Part shown: positions 26,065-33,798 of the stretch, one piece after another | Layout: each line of letters begins with the position of its first letter | Numbering within the stretch: the first letter of the stretch is position 1 | NCBI RefSeq assembly: GCF_004323185.1 | Contig: NZ_NAPS01000002.1 | Location: 205,114 to 239,053 of the forward strand | Reading direction: 5' to 3' | Length of the DNA stretch: 33,940 bases | Origin: Westiellopsis prolifica IICB1 | GTDB taxonomy: Bacteria > Cyanobacteriota > Cyanobacteriia > Cyanobacteriales > Nostocaceae | Notes under the pieces: generated by a model | The model's input: the letters and a program-made list of their open reading frames with translations, nothing else | Database searches by the model: none | What the model was told of the DNA's origin: nothing | Translations under genes and position numbers: made by a program

Positions 26065-26256
26065 GAACTACCCACACTGACCTTACGGGTGAGATGTGAG
26101 GCTTCTTGCGGTTTTAGCTAAAAGCCTGGAAATAGAAGCAAGTAGAGCGATCGCATCAATTAAGATAGTGAGTGTACGAATTACCCAGCGCGATCGCTCA
26201 CTAGATATTTTCTCACAGTGTGAACTACCCCGCCGCACAGGCGGACGGGGCTTCTG
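26065..26256. mobile_element. Relic of IS200/IS605-type or palindrome-associated element
   Basis: Two motifs about 155 bp apart both begin GAACTACCC and end GGCTTCT: 26065-26106 and 26222-26255. The second forms a strong imperfect hairpin, CCCCGCCGC-acag-GCGG-a-CGGGG (26228-26250), followed by CTTCTG. Such a hairpin before GGCTTCTG is typical of IS200/IS605-family ends in cyanobacteria. No tnpA or tnpB reading frame is left between them, so it is a relic or a non-autonomous derivative. Confidence 0.55.
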
Positions 26257-26301
26257 TCAGAATAGTAAGCGTTTACCTTTGAAGAATTACCAGGCATCCA
26301 A

Positions 26302-26793
26302 CTAGTAAACACTCACATGAAGTGTGTAGGTTAATACCCCAGTTCCACTGCTTTCCTGAGTCACATTGACACCGGGACCTCTAAATTTGACATTTACTGA
26401 AGATGATGCAGGAGAATAACGTGCAGATATTTTTACTGTATGTTTTCCCACAAAAAGATAGGGCGACAGGTTAACATCGGTTCTGTTACCACGTATCTGT
26501 CTAATAACTTTGCCATTGAAAGTGACCTTACCTTGTAATTGAGATCCTGAAGTACTAATGCTAAGGATGTGTGGATGACTCAGATTGACTGCACTAAGAC
26601 TGATGGTAATTTGTTGGTAATCAGATGAACTGCGATAATTTTGGCTCTTAATAGCTGTGGCACTATTGACATCAATATTGTTGTGATACTGAATGATAGA
26701 ATTTTGGGCATTGGGGATAATATTGTGGGCTACAGCCGTGTTCCCCACAGTTATTAAAACTACACAGGCTGCAAGAGCCCTTGGAGTTTTCAT
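26302..26793 (-). CDS. Secreted beta-rich protein of unknown function
   Basis: A 163-residue protein starting with a clear signal peptide (MKTPRALAACVVLITVGNTAVA). The mature part is rich in Ser, Asn, Val and Ile and alternates polar and hydrophobic residues, which predicts a beta-sandwich. The segment FNGKVIRQIRGNRTDVNLSPYLFVGKHTVKISARYSP is the most structured; SPYLFVGKHTV is reminiscent of carbohydrate-binding-like modules, but I cannot assign a family. No Cys remains in the mature protein. It is the last of three co-oriented genes for secreted proteins, 103 bp after the next one, with a perfect 12-bp hairpin in that gap. Confidence 0.75.
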   Translation of the reverse strand: MKTPRALAACVVLITVGNTAVAHNIIPNAQNSIIQYHNNIDVNSATAIKSQNYRSSSDYQQITISLSAVNLSHPHILSISTSGSQLQGKVTFNGKVIRQIRGNRTDVNLSPYLFVGKHTVKISARYSPASSSVNVKFRGPGVNVTQESSGTGVLTYTLHVSVY

Positions 26794-26829
26794 ACATATT
26801 CAGATGACGAATAAAATCTTACTCTGGCT

Positions 26830-26864
26830 TGTTCTTGAGTTGGTTAATGAGTAACTCAAGAACA
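26830..26864. promoter_or_regulatory. Perfect 12-bp inverted repeat between two secreted-protein genes
   Basis: TGTTCTTGAGTT (26830-26841) and AACTCAAGAACA (26853-26864) enclose an 11-nt loop; another AACTCAAGAGC lies at about 26886. It sits 37 bp upstream of the 26302 gene and just after the 26897 gene. No U-run follows on the - strand, so an operator or mRNA-stabilising hairpin is as likely as a terminator. Confidence 0.6.
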
Positions 26865-26896
26865 TTTGCCAAGTTGTGCGCGATTAACTCAAGAGC

Positions 26897-27394
26897 TTAA
26901 TTCTGAGTTCCAGCTTGAGCTATTCCTAGAGCTTCATTAGCTTTAACAATTGCTTTAGATATTGCCTGCACAGAGCCAGTATCTCCTTTGGCTTCAGCTT
27001 GTGCCTCACCCATAAAAGCTACTGCTTGAGAGACTGCTGTAGCCACTTGAAAGTTATCCCCTTTCTGAGCTGAACTTTGAGCTGTAGCCATCGACTGTTG
27101 AGCCTGTATGAGCTTCGGTAGAATAATATCTCTGTACTTCGATGGGACGTTGACTGGTACGGTCTGTGCCACTGTTTGAACTACAGTTACTGCCTGATTC
27201 AATACCTTTACTGCCACGGCAACAGCAACCCCTACCGATATATTCTCTTGAGTAACAACGAACTCGGAGTCACCCAATGCATTACCATTACTTAACTGTT
27301 GGTAATTAGATGAGAATGATAATGCTTGATCAGAGAAAATTACCAGCAAACCCATCACTAAAGCTGTTACTTGACTTAAGTGATTGTTTTCCAT
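26897..27394 (-). CDS. Secreted Ala/Gln-rich helical protein
   Basis: A 165-residue protein of unknown function. A signal peptide covers about residues 1-28 (QVTALVMGLLVIFSDQALSFS). A Val/Ala-rich segment follows (ISVGVAVAVAVKVLNQAVTVVQTVAQTV). The C-terminal half is two Ala-rich helical units (QAQQSMATAQSSAQKGD, then VSQAVAFMGEAQAEAKGD and AISKAIVKANEALGIAQAG). The ending is similar to that of the neighbouring gene at 27526 (ASAKTAVGSATAIAQSS), so the two are probably distant paralogues. The frame extends to 27436, but the ATG at 27394 has AGGAG 9 bases upstream and gives a proper signal peptide. Confidence 0.75.
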   Translation of the reverse strand: MENNHLSQVTALVMGLLVIFSDQALSFSSNYQQLSNGNALGDSEFVVTQENISVGVAVAVAVKVLNQAVTVVQTVAQTVPVNVPSKYRDIILPKLIQAQQSMATAQSSAQKGDNFQVATAVSQAVAFMGEAQAEAKGDTGSVQAISKAIVKANEALGIAQAGTQN

Positions 27395-27525
27395 CCTGCT
27401 CATCTCCTGATTCAAAAACCGAGAGGGTGCGTCCATCCTCGTTGAAATCAGAGATTGTGTGCGCCCTCTCCAACCTCTCGTGAAGATAAAGCTTTCTAAA
27501 TTTGCAATTAACTCACTTATGAAGT

Positions 27526-28056
27526 TTATTGAGTACTGCTTTGAGCAATAGCAGTCGCGCTACCCACAGCAGTTTTTGCACTAGCTAGTGATTTGGCAAT
27601 AGCTGGTTTACCGGGTCCACTAATAGCGTCCGATTGTGCTATGGCTAACGCATCACCAAGGACTGTTTCTGCTTGCGATAGCGAAACAGCAACTGCTTTT
27701 TTGTCACTGATAGCCGTTGAACCAGAAATAGCAGTAGCATTCCCAATTAAAGTTTTGGCCTGAGCGATCGACTCAGCTAAAGCATCTTTCTTAGGTCCAC
27801 CAATAGCTTGTGATTGAGCAGCAGCTAAAGCATTTCCTAATGAAGTTTCTGCGATGGCTACTGATTGTGAATACGCTTTTACGTTTCTGAGAGCAATATT
27901 ATGAGGGACTTGAGCAATAAGGATCTCGGTGTTACCTAATCTATTTATACGGGTTATTTCTGCAATTCTATATGTACTTGCAAATGCCGTACCTGAGAAA
28001 CTAAGAAGTGATCCGATCGCTACAGCAGTAACTTTGTAAAAAAGTGTATTTTTCAT
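27526..28056 (-). CDS. Secreted protein with four Ala-rich 30-residue repeats
   Basis: A 176-residue protein of unknown function. A signal peptide ends near residue 26 (LLSFSGTAFAS). From about residue 62 to the end there are about four units of 28-32 residues with the pattern S-x-x-x-A-[EK]-T-x-[LV]-G-[ND]-A-x-A-I-A-Q-S-x-A-I, then [GD]-x-x-K-x-A-[LIV]-A. Compare AETSLGNALAAAQSQAI and AETVLGDALAIAQSDAI. Each unit would form amphipathic helices with small side chains that can pack closely. The ATG has AGAGGT about 6 bases upstream. A 16-bp perfect palindrome lies 96 bp upstream. The repeat family is not one I can name. Confidence 0.8.
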   Translation of the reverse strand: MKNTLFYKVTAVAIGSLLSFSGTAFASTYRIAEITRINRLGNTEILIAQVPHNIALRNVKAYSQSVAIAETSLGNALAAAQSQAIGGPKKDALAESIAQAKTLIGNATAISGSTAISDKKAVAVSLSQAETVLGDALAIAQSDAISGPGKPAIAKSLASAKTAVGSATAIAQSSTQ

Positions 28057-28645
28057 ATTTACCTCTAGAGAGTTTAACTCTCATTTGTGTAAAAACTAAT
28101 TAATTTTTAGCTTTGATAAATTATCTATCTAGCTTAAAATCCTTTCTTTTAACTCTATTAATAGAGTAAAAGATAAATATGAAGAAGCTGTGAGGATATA
28201 TCTGCTATTCACAAAAGAAAACAATTAATAGCAAACAAGAAAAGTATATTTTTCATAATTTTTGTTTCTTAAAACTTACAGTATTTTTCGGAAAATATAT
28301 TAATTTTTAAGTTAATCAATCTTTTGATTACAAAATATTTATCACACTTTTTGAGTACTCAGACAATTGGCTATCTTCTAATAGTAATTAACAAATAAGT
28401 TGGCAACTCCAACGTTACCTGGTGGCACGATGACTCAAAGCTAATTGTTCACATTTGCATATGGAGTCGAGTATTTTAAACTAAAATTAGCGTCATCAGA
28501 TATTTTGCTGGAGTTTAAATTGCAATCAGGCTTATTTAAGAGGCAGAATATAAAGTCCATAAGTATGGCCTGTAGAGTTAAAATGCAAGCCCTACTTAAC
28601 TACTACAGTATATGGACTAGTTGTAAGCAACGTGCATTTTAATTT
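28057..28645. other. 589-bp AT-rich intergenic region with a 16-bp palindrome
   Basis: It contains a perfect palindrome, ACTCTATTAATAGAGT (28152-28167), in the upstream region of the secreted repeat-protein gene, and a small hairpin near 28282-28300. A 65-codon open frame at 28445-28642 has no coding character. I see no RNA gene or transposon end here. Confidence 0.6.
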
Positions 28646-30400
28646 CTATAAAATATGCCATACTTTTTTCGCCAATTGAGTAAGCATTTCTTGACGTCTT
28701 TCAATATCTTTAGAATTCCATTCATCAAACACTTCCAAATCTCTAACAGCACGGTCTACTGCTGTGTTTACACCAATATTTATTTTCTCGGTGATAGACT
28801 TCGTAAGCAAAAATTTAGATTTAACGTAAGCAAATTGTTTTTCCTTAAAAATTTTATTTTTAATTGAAGTATTAATTGATTTTTCAATAAGTGTAAGATT
28901 GCCAAGTCTTTTTGTGTAATTATCTATTTCATCAGGTTTGTCAAAAAAAGTTTTTATTTTATCGTTTTTTTGAGGTAGTATATGTTCTATTTCTACTTTA
29001 GAGTTTATATAATTTTTTAAATCGCTGTGTGCTGCAATACTACCATAAGCTTTTTCATCAATATATTGTGTCATTTTGGCTAAAATATATTGCAAAATCT
29101 TTTTCTGTACATCAGATTCATTCATCTGACGGAAAGATTCTTCAAAGCGCTTGGCCAATTTTTGTTTAGCAGGCTGAATATCTTCAGATATAAAAGTTTC
29201 AAGATCAGATTTACTATAGACTTTTCTTAGCTTTTCACTCCATTGAGTCAATAAATTTTCAAGTTTACTAGTTCCTTCTCTTGTTACAATATGTACAAAT
29301 AAAAAATCTTCAATTTGTCTACATAGTTCTGTAAATATATCTATTGATAAATGCTGCGATGCTAATAGCAGTATCAAATGCTGTTTAGTAGAAAAATAAG
29401 ATATGTTTAGCAGGTAGCGGTTCGCTTCCCCAGATTTGTTCTTACCTTTTTTAAAATTGAAAAAAGCTTCTGCCGAATTGACAAGATTATCCACAAATTC
29501 TAGTGGCTGTTCTACATAGTTGCACTTGTCCTTGTTTTCAATAAACCAATCATATATTCTATCTTCTCTGAGTCTCTCTCCTGTATCAAATTTTGCAGTT
29601 ATATAGTATCTAAGAAACCGCAAAGGTTTTTCATCTGCCTTAAACAATATATCAATCATTTCTTTCCATTGCATTTTAAGCTTGTCAAAATTTTTACCTT
29701 CTAAATGCATAAACATAAGGTTTTTAAGCAAATCCATAGCATTGAGACTTACTCCGCGATTATTGATAGTTGCAAAAACTGTAAGTGCATGTGATATATT
29801 CTTTGTTTCTACACGCACTAGTTTGACATTTTTAATCAAGCACGCATAAAACTGCTTTACCTGTTGGATATCTTCATCAAATTTTTCTTTTAAGAATTCC
29901 ACAATAGAAGTATAGGCATTTTTTATTTTTTGAACAGAACTAGTATTAGGTACATCATTAAAACTTTCTTGCCGTGCAATTTTTTCTAAAACACCACGGC
30001 TATCTTCATACTGAAGCTCTATTCTATCTCTAAATCTTTCATTACCATATTGATCTACATACGAAGAAGCTATAAATGATTTCAGAGAATCTAGAGATTC
30101 TTGAGGTTTTACTTGTTCTCGATAATCTCTTACTGCACAAAGAATTAAGTATGCTGTAGTCATTCTTTGTTGCCCATCAATTAATTCAAAGGCTCCTTGA
30201 TATTCACATACAATAATGCTGCCAATAAAATACTCCCAATCTGAGCCAGATTTATTTCTATAAAATTCTCGATAAATATCTTCAAGAAGTTCACGAACTT
30301 GTTTCTCTTCCCAAACATACTCGCGTTGATAAGCTCTAACTACATAAAAATCCCTAAATACTTGTTCTAAAGTATAGTCATGAGATTCAATTATTGCCAT
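28646..30400 (-). CDS. DUF262/DUF1524 protein (GmrSD-like, putative anti-phage nuclease)
   Basis: Proteins with this pair of domains include the type IV modification-dependent restriction enzyme GmrSD and related anti-phage systems. The 584-residue single chain has the DUF262 N-terminus, with RAYQREYVW (22-30) and the nucleotide-binding motif DGQQRMTTAY (Asp75-Arg79). The DUF1524 C-terminus has the HNH-like site KVEIEHILPQ (His473) and RLGNLTLIEKSIN...N, followed by IFKEKQF. The coding sequence is AT-rich and I saw no HIP1 site in it, unlike its neighbours, which suggests transfer. GAGAT lies about 4 bases before the ATG. No partner gene is adjacent, so it appears to act alone. The specificity for modified phage DNA is inferred from the family. 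Confidence 0.9.
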   Translation of the reverse strand: MAIIESHDYTLEQVFRDFYVVRAYQREYVWEEKQVRELLEDIYREFYRNKSGSDWEYFIGSIIVCEYQGAFELIDGQQRMTTAYLILCAVRDYREQVKPQESLDSLKSFIASSYVDQYGNERFRDRIELQYEDSRGVLEKIARQESFNDVPNTSSVQKIKNAYTSIVEFLKEKFDEDIQQVKQFYACLIKNVKLVRVETKNISHALTVFATINNRGVSLNAMDLLKNLMFMHLEGKNFDKLKMQWKEMIDILFKADEKPLRFLRYYITAKFDTGERLREDRIYDWFIENKDKCNYVEQPLEFVDNLVNSAEAFFNFKKGKNKSGEANRYLLNISYFSTKQHLILLLASQHLSIDIFTELCRQIEDFLFVHIVTREGTSKLENLLTQWSEKLRKVYSKSDLETFISEDIQPAKQKLAKRFEESFRQMNESDVQKKILQYILAKMTQYIDEKAYGSIAAHSDLKNYINSKVEIEHILPQKNDKIKTFFDKPDEIDNYTKRLGNLTLIEKSINTSIKNKIFKEKQFAYVKSKFLLTKSITEKINIGVNTAVDRAVRDLEVFDEWNSKDIERRQEMLTQLAKKVWHIL

Positions 30401-30473
30401 TTATATCTCCATTGCACGTTAACCCTTATACCAAAATACTATACGTAATATTTTTTGAAAGCTAGCATAAAAT

Positions 30474-30505
30474 GCGTAAAATAAAAGACACCCCCAAAGG
30501 GTGTC
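30474..30505 (-). terminator. Intrinsic terminator of the EF-G-like gene
   Basis: On the - strand, GACACCC-tttgg-GGGTGTC (30505-30487) is followed directly by TTTTATTTT. The perfect 7-bp GC-rich stem and U-run are those of a rho-independent terminator. It lies about 75 bp after the stop codon of the EF-G-like gene and before the separately transcribed DUF262 gene. Confidence 0.85.
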
Positions 30506-30556
30506 CCTAAATTACTGCCAAAATCAGCAGCTTGAAAAATTCACTGGACTTAAAAT

Positions 30557-30585
30557 TTATCCAAAATCTAAAATCCCAAATTATT
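30557..30585. repeat. Dispersed ATCCAAAATCTAAAATCC repeat, copy 3
   Basis: A short copy of the repeat at 14701 and 17881. It overlaps the last codons of the EF-G-like gene, so it may have supplied the present stop codon. Confidence 0.55.
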
Positions 30586-32629
30586 TGCTACTACCATTAC
30601 CTCCATTACTACTATTAGTAGTCAAAATGCGTTCAGCTAGTTTATCGGGAACTTCTTGGAGATGGTCGAATTCCCAGTGGAAAGAACCGACACCGAGAGT
30701 TTGCGATCGCAATTCAACGATAAAATTATGCATCTCGGCTTGTGGCAAGTAGGCTGTAACACTATCCCAACCTTGCCAATCATGGATGGCTTCGTAACCT
30801 AAAATTTGCCCGCGTCTACCAGTCACCAACTGCATAACTTTAGAAGTGAATTCGCTGGGGGCTGTCACTTGCACCCGTAAAATTGGTTCTAGCAGAGTGG
30901 GTTGACACTGAGTCATTGCGGTTTGCATTGCTGCACGAGCAGCTTGCTTAAATGCTTGTTCGGAACTATCAACGGTGTGGTAAGAACCGTTAGTTAAAGT
31001 TACCGCCACATCTACAACCGGGAAACCTAAAGGCCCATGTGCTAAAACTTCCCGCACACCCATTTCCACACCGGGAATATACTGTTTGGGAACTACGCCA
31101 CCAACAATGGTTTCCTTAAAGTTAAAGCCTTCGCCCCGTGATAAAGGTTGGATGTCGAGATAAACATCACCAAACTGACCATGACCACCACTTTGGTGTT
31201 TGTAGCGTCCGTGAACGGATGAAGCTGGTTTGCGGATGGTTTCTTTATAAGGTATTTGTGGTAAGTGGGTTGTCATCGGCAGATTATACTTGCGGCGCAG
31301 GCGGTCTAGTGCCACTTGTAAATGAATCTCGCCTTGACCCCAAAGGATAACTTCGTGGGTATCACCGTGTTGTTCCCAAGCTAGCGATGGATCTTCTTCT
31401 AATAATTTGGTGACAGCACCACTCAGTTTAACTTCATCGTTGCGTTTTTCAGGAATAATGGCTAGCGCATAAACTGGTTCGAGTTGTCCAGTTTTAGGTA
31501 ATTCCTTCGCACCATTGTTAGATATTGTATCTCCTGTCTTGATACCCTCCATGCGGCTCAAAGCCACAATTTCCCCAGCCCCAATTTGATTAATTTGGTG
31601 TAGCTGTTGTCCCATCAAATGATAAATACCACCAGCACGAACACCGTTGAGGACTATACCATCGGTGAGTTTACCTTGCCAAACCCGCACCAAGGAAAGT
31701 TTCCCGCCTTGGGGAGTGTAATAAGTTTTTAAGACTTGGGCAATAGTAGCATCGTTTTTTTTGCTGCTACCTAAGCGACGTTCGGCTGTGGTTTCTGGTT
31801 CTGGTGCTTCCCGCACTAAAGCTTCTAGTAGGGGTCTAACTCCATAATCTTGTTCGGCGACACCAAAAAATACTGGTACCACCAAATCAGCCCCTAATTC
31901 CATTTTTAAATCTTTAAGAATTTCCTCTTGGGGCGGTTCAATGTCTTCTAAAAGTTCTTCTAGTAAGTGGTCGTCAAAATTTGCTAAAGCTTCAAGCATT
32001 TCTGCTCGTGCAATGTGTTCTTCTTCTTTTAATTCTTCAGGAAAAGGGACGGGGTCAGCAGGTGCGCCGGAATGATAGTGATATGCTTGTTCGGTAACTA
32101 AGTCAATAAAACCAATTAGCTGTTCTTCCCGCATAATTGGGTATTGATGGGCAACTAGGGGACGACTAGAAACAGCTTTGAGGGCGTGCAATGTTTCCAA
32201 AACATGGATGTTTGCCCGATCCATTTTGTTAACAAAGACTAGGTGAGGAATTTCCCAATCATCGAGGAATTTAAATAGAGGTGCAAGAGTAAGGACTCGA
32301 TCATTGATTGGTTCGCAAACTACAATTGCTGCATCGACTCCGATGAGAGCGTTATAAGTTTCTTGAGCAAATTCTACACTGCCGGGACAGTCAATAAAGG
32401 TGAAGCGGATATCATTATATTCAGTGTTAGCAGTGCTGACTTCTACGCTCATTTGGCGATCGCGTGCTTCTTGAGAGCTATCGCCGACTGTGTTACTATC
32501 CTTAACGCTGCCTTTACGAGAAATCGCACCTGTTACAAATAACAAGCTTTCTAGTAAGGTCGTTTTTCCACTCAAATAAGGGCCAACAATTGCGACGTTT
32601 CGCGAACCCGATTTTACTTTTTCGTTCAT
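30581..32629 (-). CDS. Elongation factor G-like GTPase (EF-G paralogue)
   Basis: A 682-residue protein with the full EF-G layout: a GTPase domain with P-loop GPYLSGKT (16-23), DCPG (80-83) and NKMD (134-137), then domains II to V through to the C-terminus. Several motifs depart from canonical EF-G. The P-loop lacks the AHIDAGKT sequence, the DTPGH motif reads DCPGS with Ser84 in place of the catalytic His, and the switch I RGITI region is RQMSVEV. It is therefore a paralogue of the EF-G2 type rather than the main translocase; its role on the ribosome is unknown. The start has a strong AAAGGAG about 6 bases upstream, and an intrinsic terminator follows. Confidence 0.9.
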   Translation of the reverse strand: MNEKVKSGSRNVAIVGPYLSGKTTLLESLLFVTGAISRKGSVKDSNTVGDSSQEARDRQMSVEVSTANTEYNDIRFTFIDCPGSVEFAQETYNALIGVDAAIVVCEPINDRVLTLAPLFKFLDDWEIPHLVFVNKMDRANIHVLETLHALKAVSSRPLVAHQYPIMREEQLIGFIDLVTEQAYHYHSGAPADPVPFPEELKEEEHIARAEMLEALANFDDHLLEELLEDIEPPQEEILKDLKMELGADLVVPVFFGVAEQDYGVRPLLEALVREAPEPETTAERRLGSSKKNDATIAQVLKTYYTPQGGKLSLVRVWQGKLTDGIVLNGVRAGGIYHLMGQQLHQINQIGAGEIVALSRMEGIKTGDTISNNGAKELPKTGQLEPVYALAIIPEKRNDEVKLSGAVTKLLEEDPSLAWEQHGDTHEVILWGQGEIHLQVALDRLRRKYNLPMTTHLPQIPYKETIRKPASSVHGRYKHQSGGHGQFGDVYLDIQPLSRGEGFNFKETIVGGVVPKQYIPGVEMGVREVLAHGPLGFPVVDVAVTLTNGSYHTVDSSEQAFKQAARAAMQTAMTQCQPTLLEPILRVQVTAPSEFTSKVMQLVTGRRGQILGYEAIHDWQGWDSVTAYLPQAEMHNFIVELRSQTLGVGSFHWEFDHLQEVPDKLAERILTTNSSNGGNGSSK

Positions 32630-32907
32630 AAAAACTCCTTTGCGGCCTATTGTTTCTAACCGCCTAATAGTTGAGTTATGAAGAGTTCAAAACCGTTATT
32701 TAGAAAATTATCCCGTCTTTAATTTGACATTAACTCGCCTTTAACCCAACGGCAAAGAATCGTATTTTGTTGTAAGATTTCAGTTATTAATAATTACAAT
32801 CTACAAATTTATTTATATAAAATTGAAGTTTAGTAAATATATTGCCATCCTCACCAAAACTTTGTTAAGAGAACGTAACTAAATGTAGTTGCAAGATAGT
32901 AAAGCAT

Positions 32908-33798
32908 ATGCAGGCATTAGTCTATAAATATCGCCTTCGGACATTGGTGAGTTTAATATTTATAAGTGGAATAATTTTCTTCCCTTGTTCTTTACTGGCA
33001 CAGAATGCCCCTAATAAGGCTACAGACTATTTAAATCAGGGATTGCAAGCTGTGCAGACCGGGAGAATACAAGATGCGATCGCGTCTTTTCAACAAGCTA
33101 CCCAATTAGATCCCAGCCTTGCTCCAGCACATTACAATTTGGGTTTAGCACTACGACAAGCTGGACAGTTACAACCTGCGGCGGATGCATTTTATCGCGC
33201 GACCCAAGCCGATCCCCAGTTTGCTTTAGCTTACGCAAATTTGGGCGGTGCATTGTTAGAAGGCAAAAATTTACAGCAAGCAAATGATTATTTACAAAGA
33301 GCAATAGAACTTGACCCCAAACTAGGGGTAGCTCACTATAACTTGGGATTAGTAAGAGAAGAGCAGCAAAATTGGGATAAAGCGATCGCATCTTTTAAAA
33401 AAGCAATGGAATATAGCAAAAATGCACCAGAACCAGCCTATCATTTAGGCATATGTTATCTACAACAAAACAAAATCGATAAAGCTAAAGAAGCTTTTCG
33501 TAAAGCAATACAAATAAATCCGAAATATCCAGAAGCTTATTATAGTCTTGGTTCAGTTTTATATAACCAAGGTAAGTCAAAAGATGCCCTAGAAGCCTTT
33601 AGAAAATCTGCGGAAGCTAATTCCAATTATCCCAATGCTTATTATGGTGCAGGACTAGCTTTTATACAATTACAAAAGTACACAGATGCGGTACAAGTAC
33701 TGCAATTCGCCAGAGATTTATACAAAATCCAAAATAATCTTGAATGGGCAAATAAAGCAGAACAATTATTACAACAAGCGCAACAAAGAGGGAATTAG
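32908..33798 (+). CDS. Secreted TPR-repeat protein
   Basis: A 296-residue protein with a signal peptide or anchor (LVSLIFISGIIFFPCSLLAQ, about residues 13-32). The mature part consists of about seven tetratricopeptide repeats from residue 37 to the end (for example APAHYNLGLALRQAGQLQPA and PEAYYSLGSVLYNQGKSKDA). Such proteins serve as scaffolds for protein complexes, in cyanobacteria often at the thylakoid lumen or periplasm. The partner is unknown. The Cys in FPCSLLAQ is not in a clear lipobox. The 278 bp upstream show no further gene. The EF-G-like gene is divergent. Confidence 0.9.
   Translation: MQALVYKYRLRTLVSLIFISGIIFFPCSLLAQNAPNKATDYLNQGLQAVQTGRIQDAIASFQQATQLDPSLAPAHYNLGLALRQAGQLQPAADAFYRATQADPQFALAYANLGGALLEGKNLQQANDYLQRAIELDPKLGVAHYNLGLVREEQQNWDKAIASFKKAMEYSKNAPEPAYHLGICYLQQNKIDKAKEAFRKAIQINPKYPEAYYSLGSVLYNQGKSKDALEAFRKSAEANSNYPNAYYGAGLAFIQLQKYTDAVQVLQFARDLYKIQNNLEWANKAEQLLQQAQQRGN

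Noticed and set aside
26096-26305. 69-codon open frame on the + strand
   Set aside because: It overlaps the IS605-type relic and its hairpin, has no ribosome binding site, and its translation shows no protein-like pattern.
28445-28642. 65-codon open frame on the + strand
   Set aside because: It lies in AT-rich spacer, with no ribosome binding site and no recognisable composition or motif.
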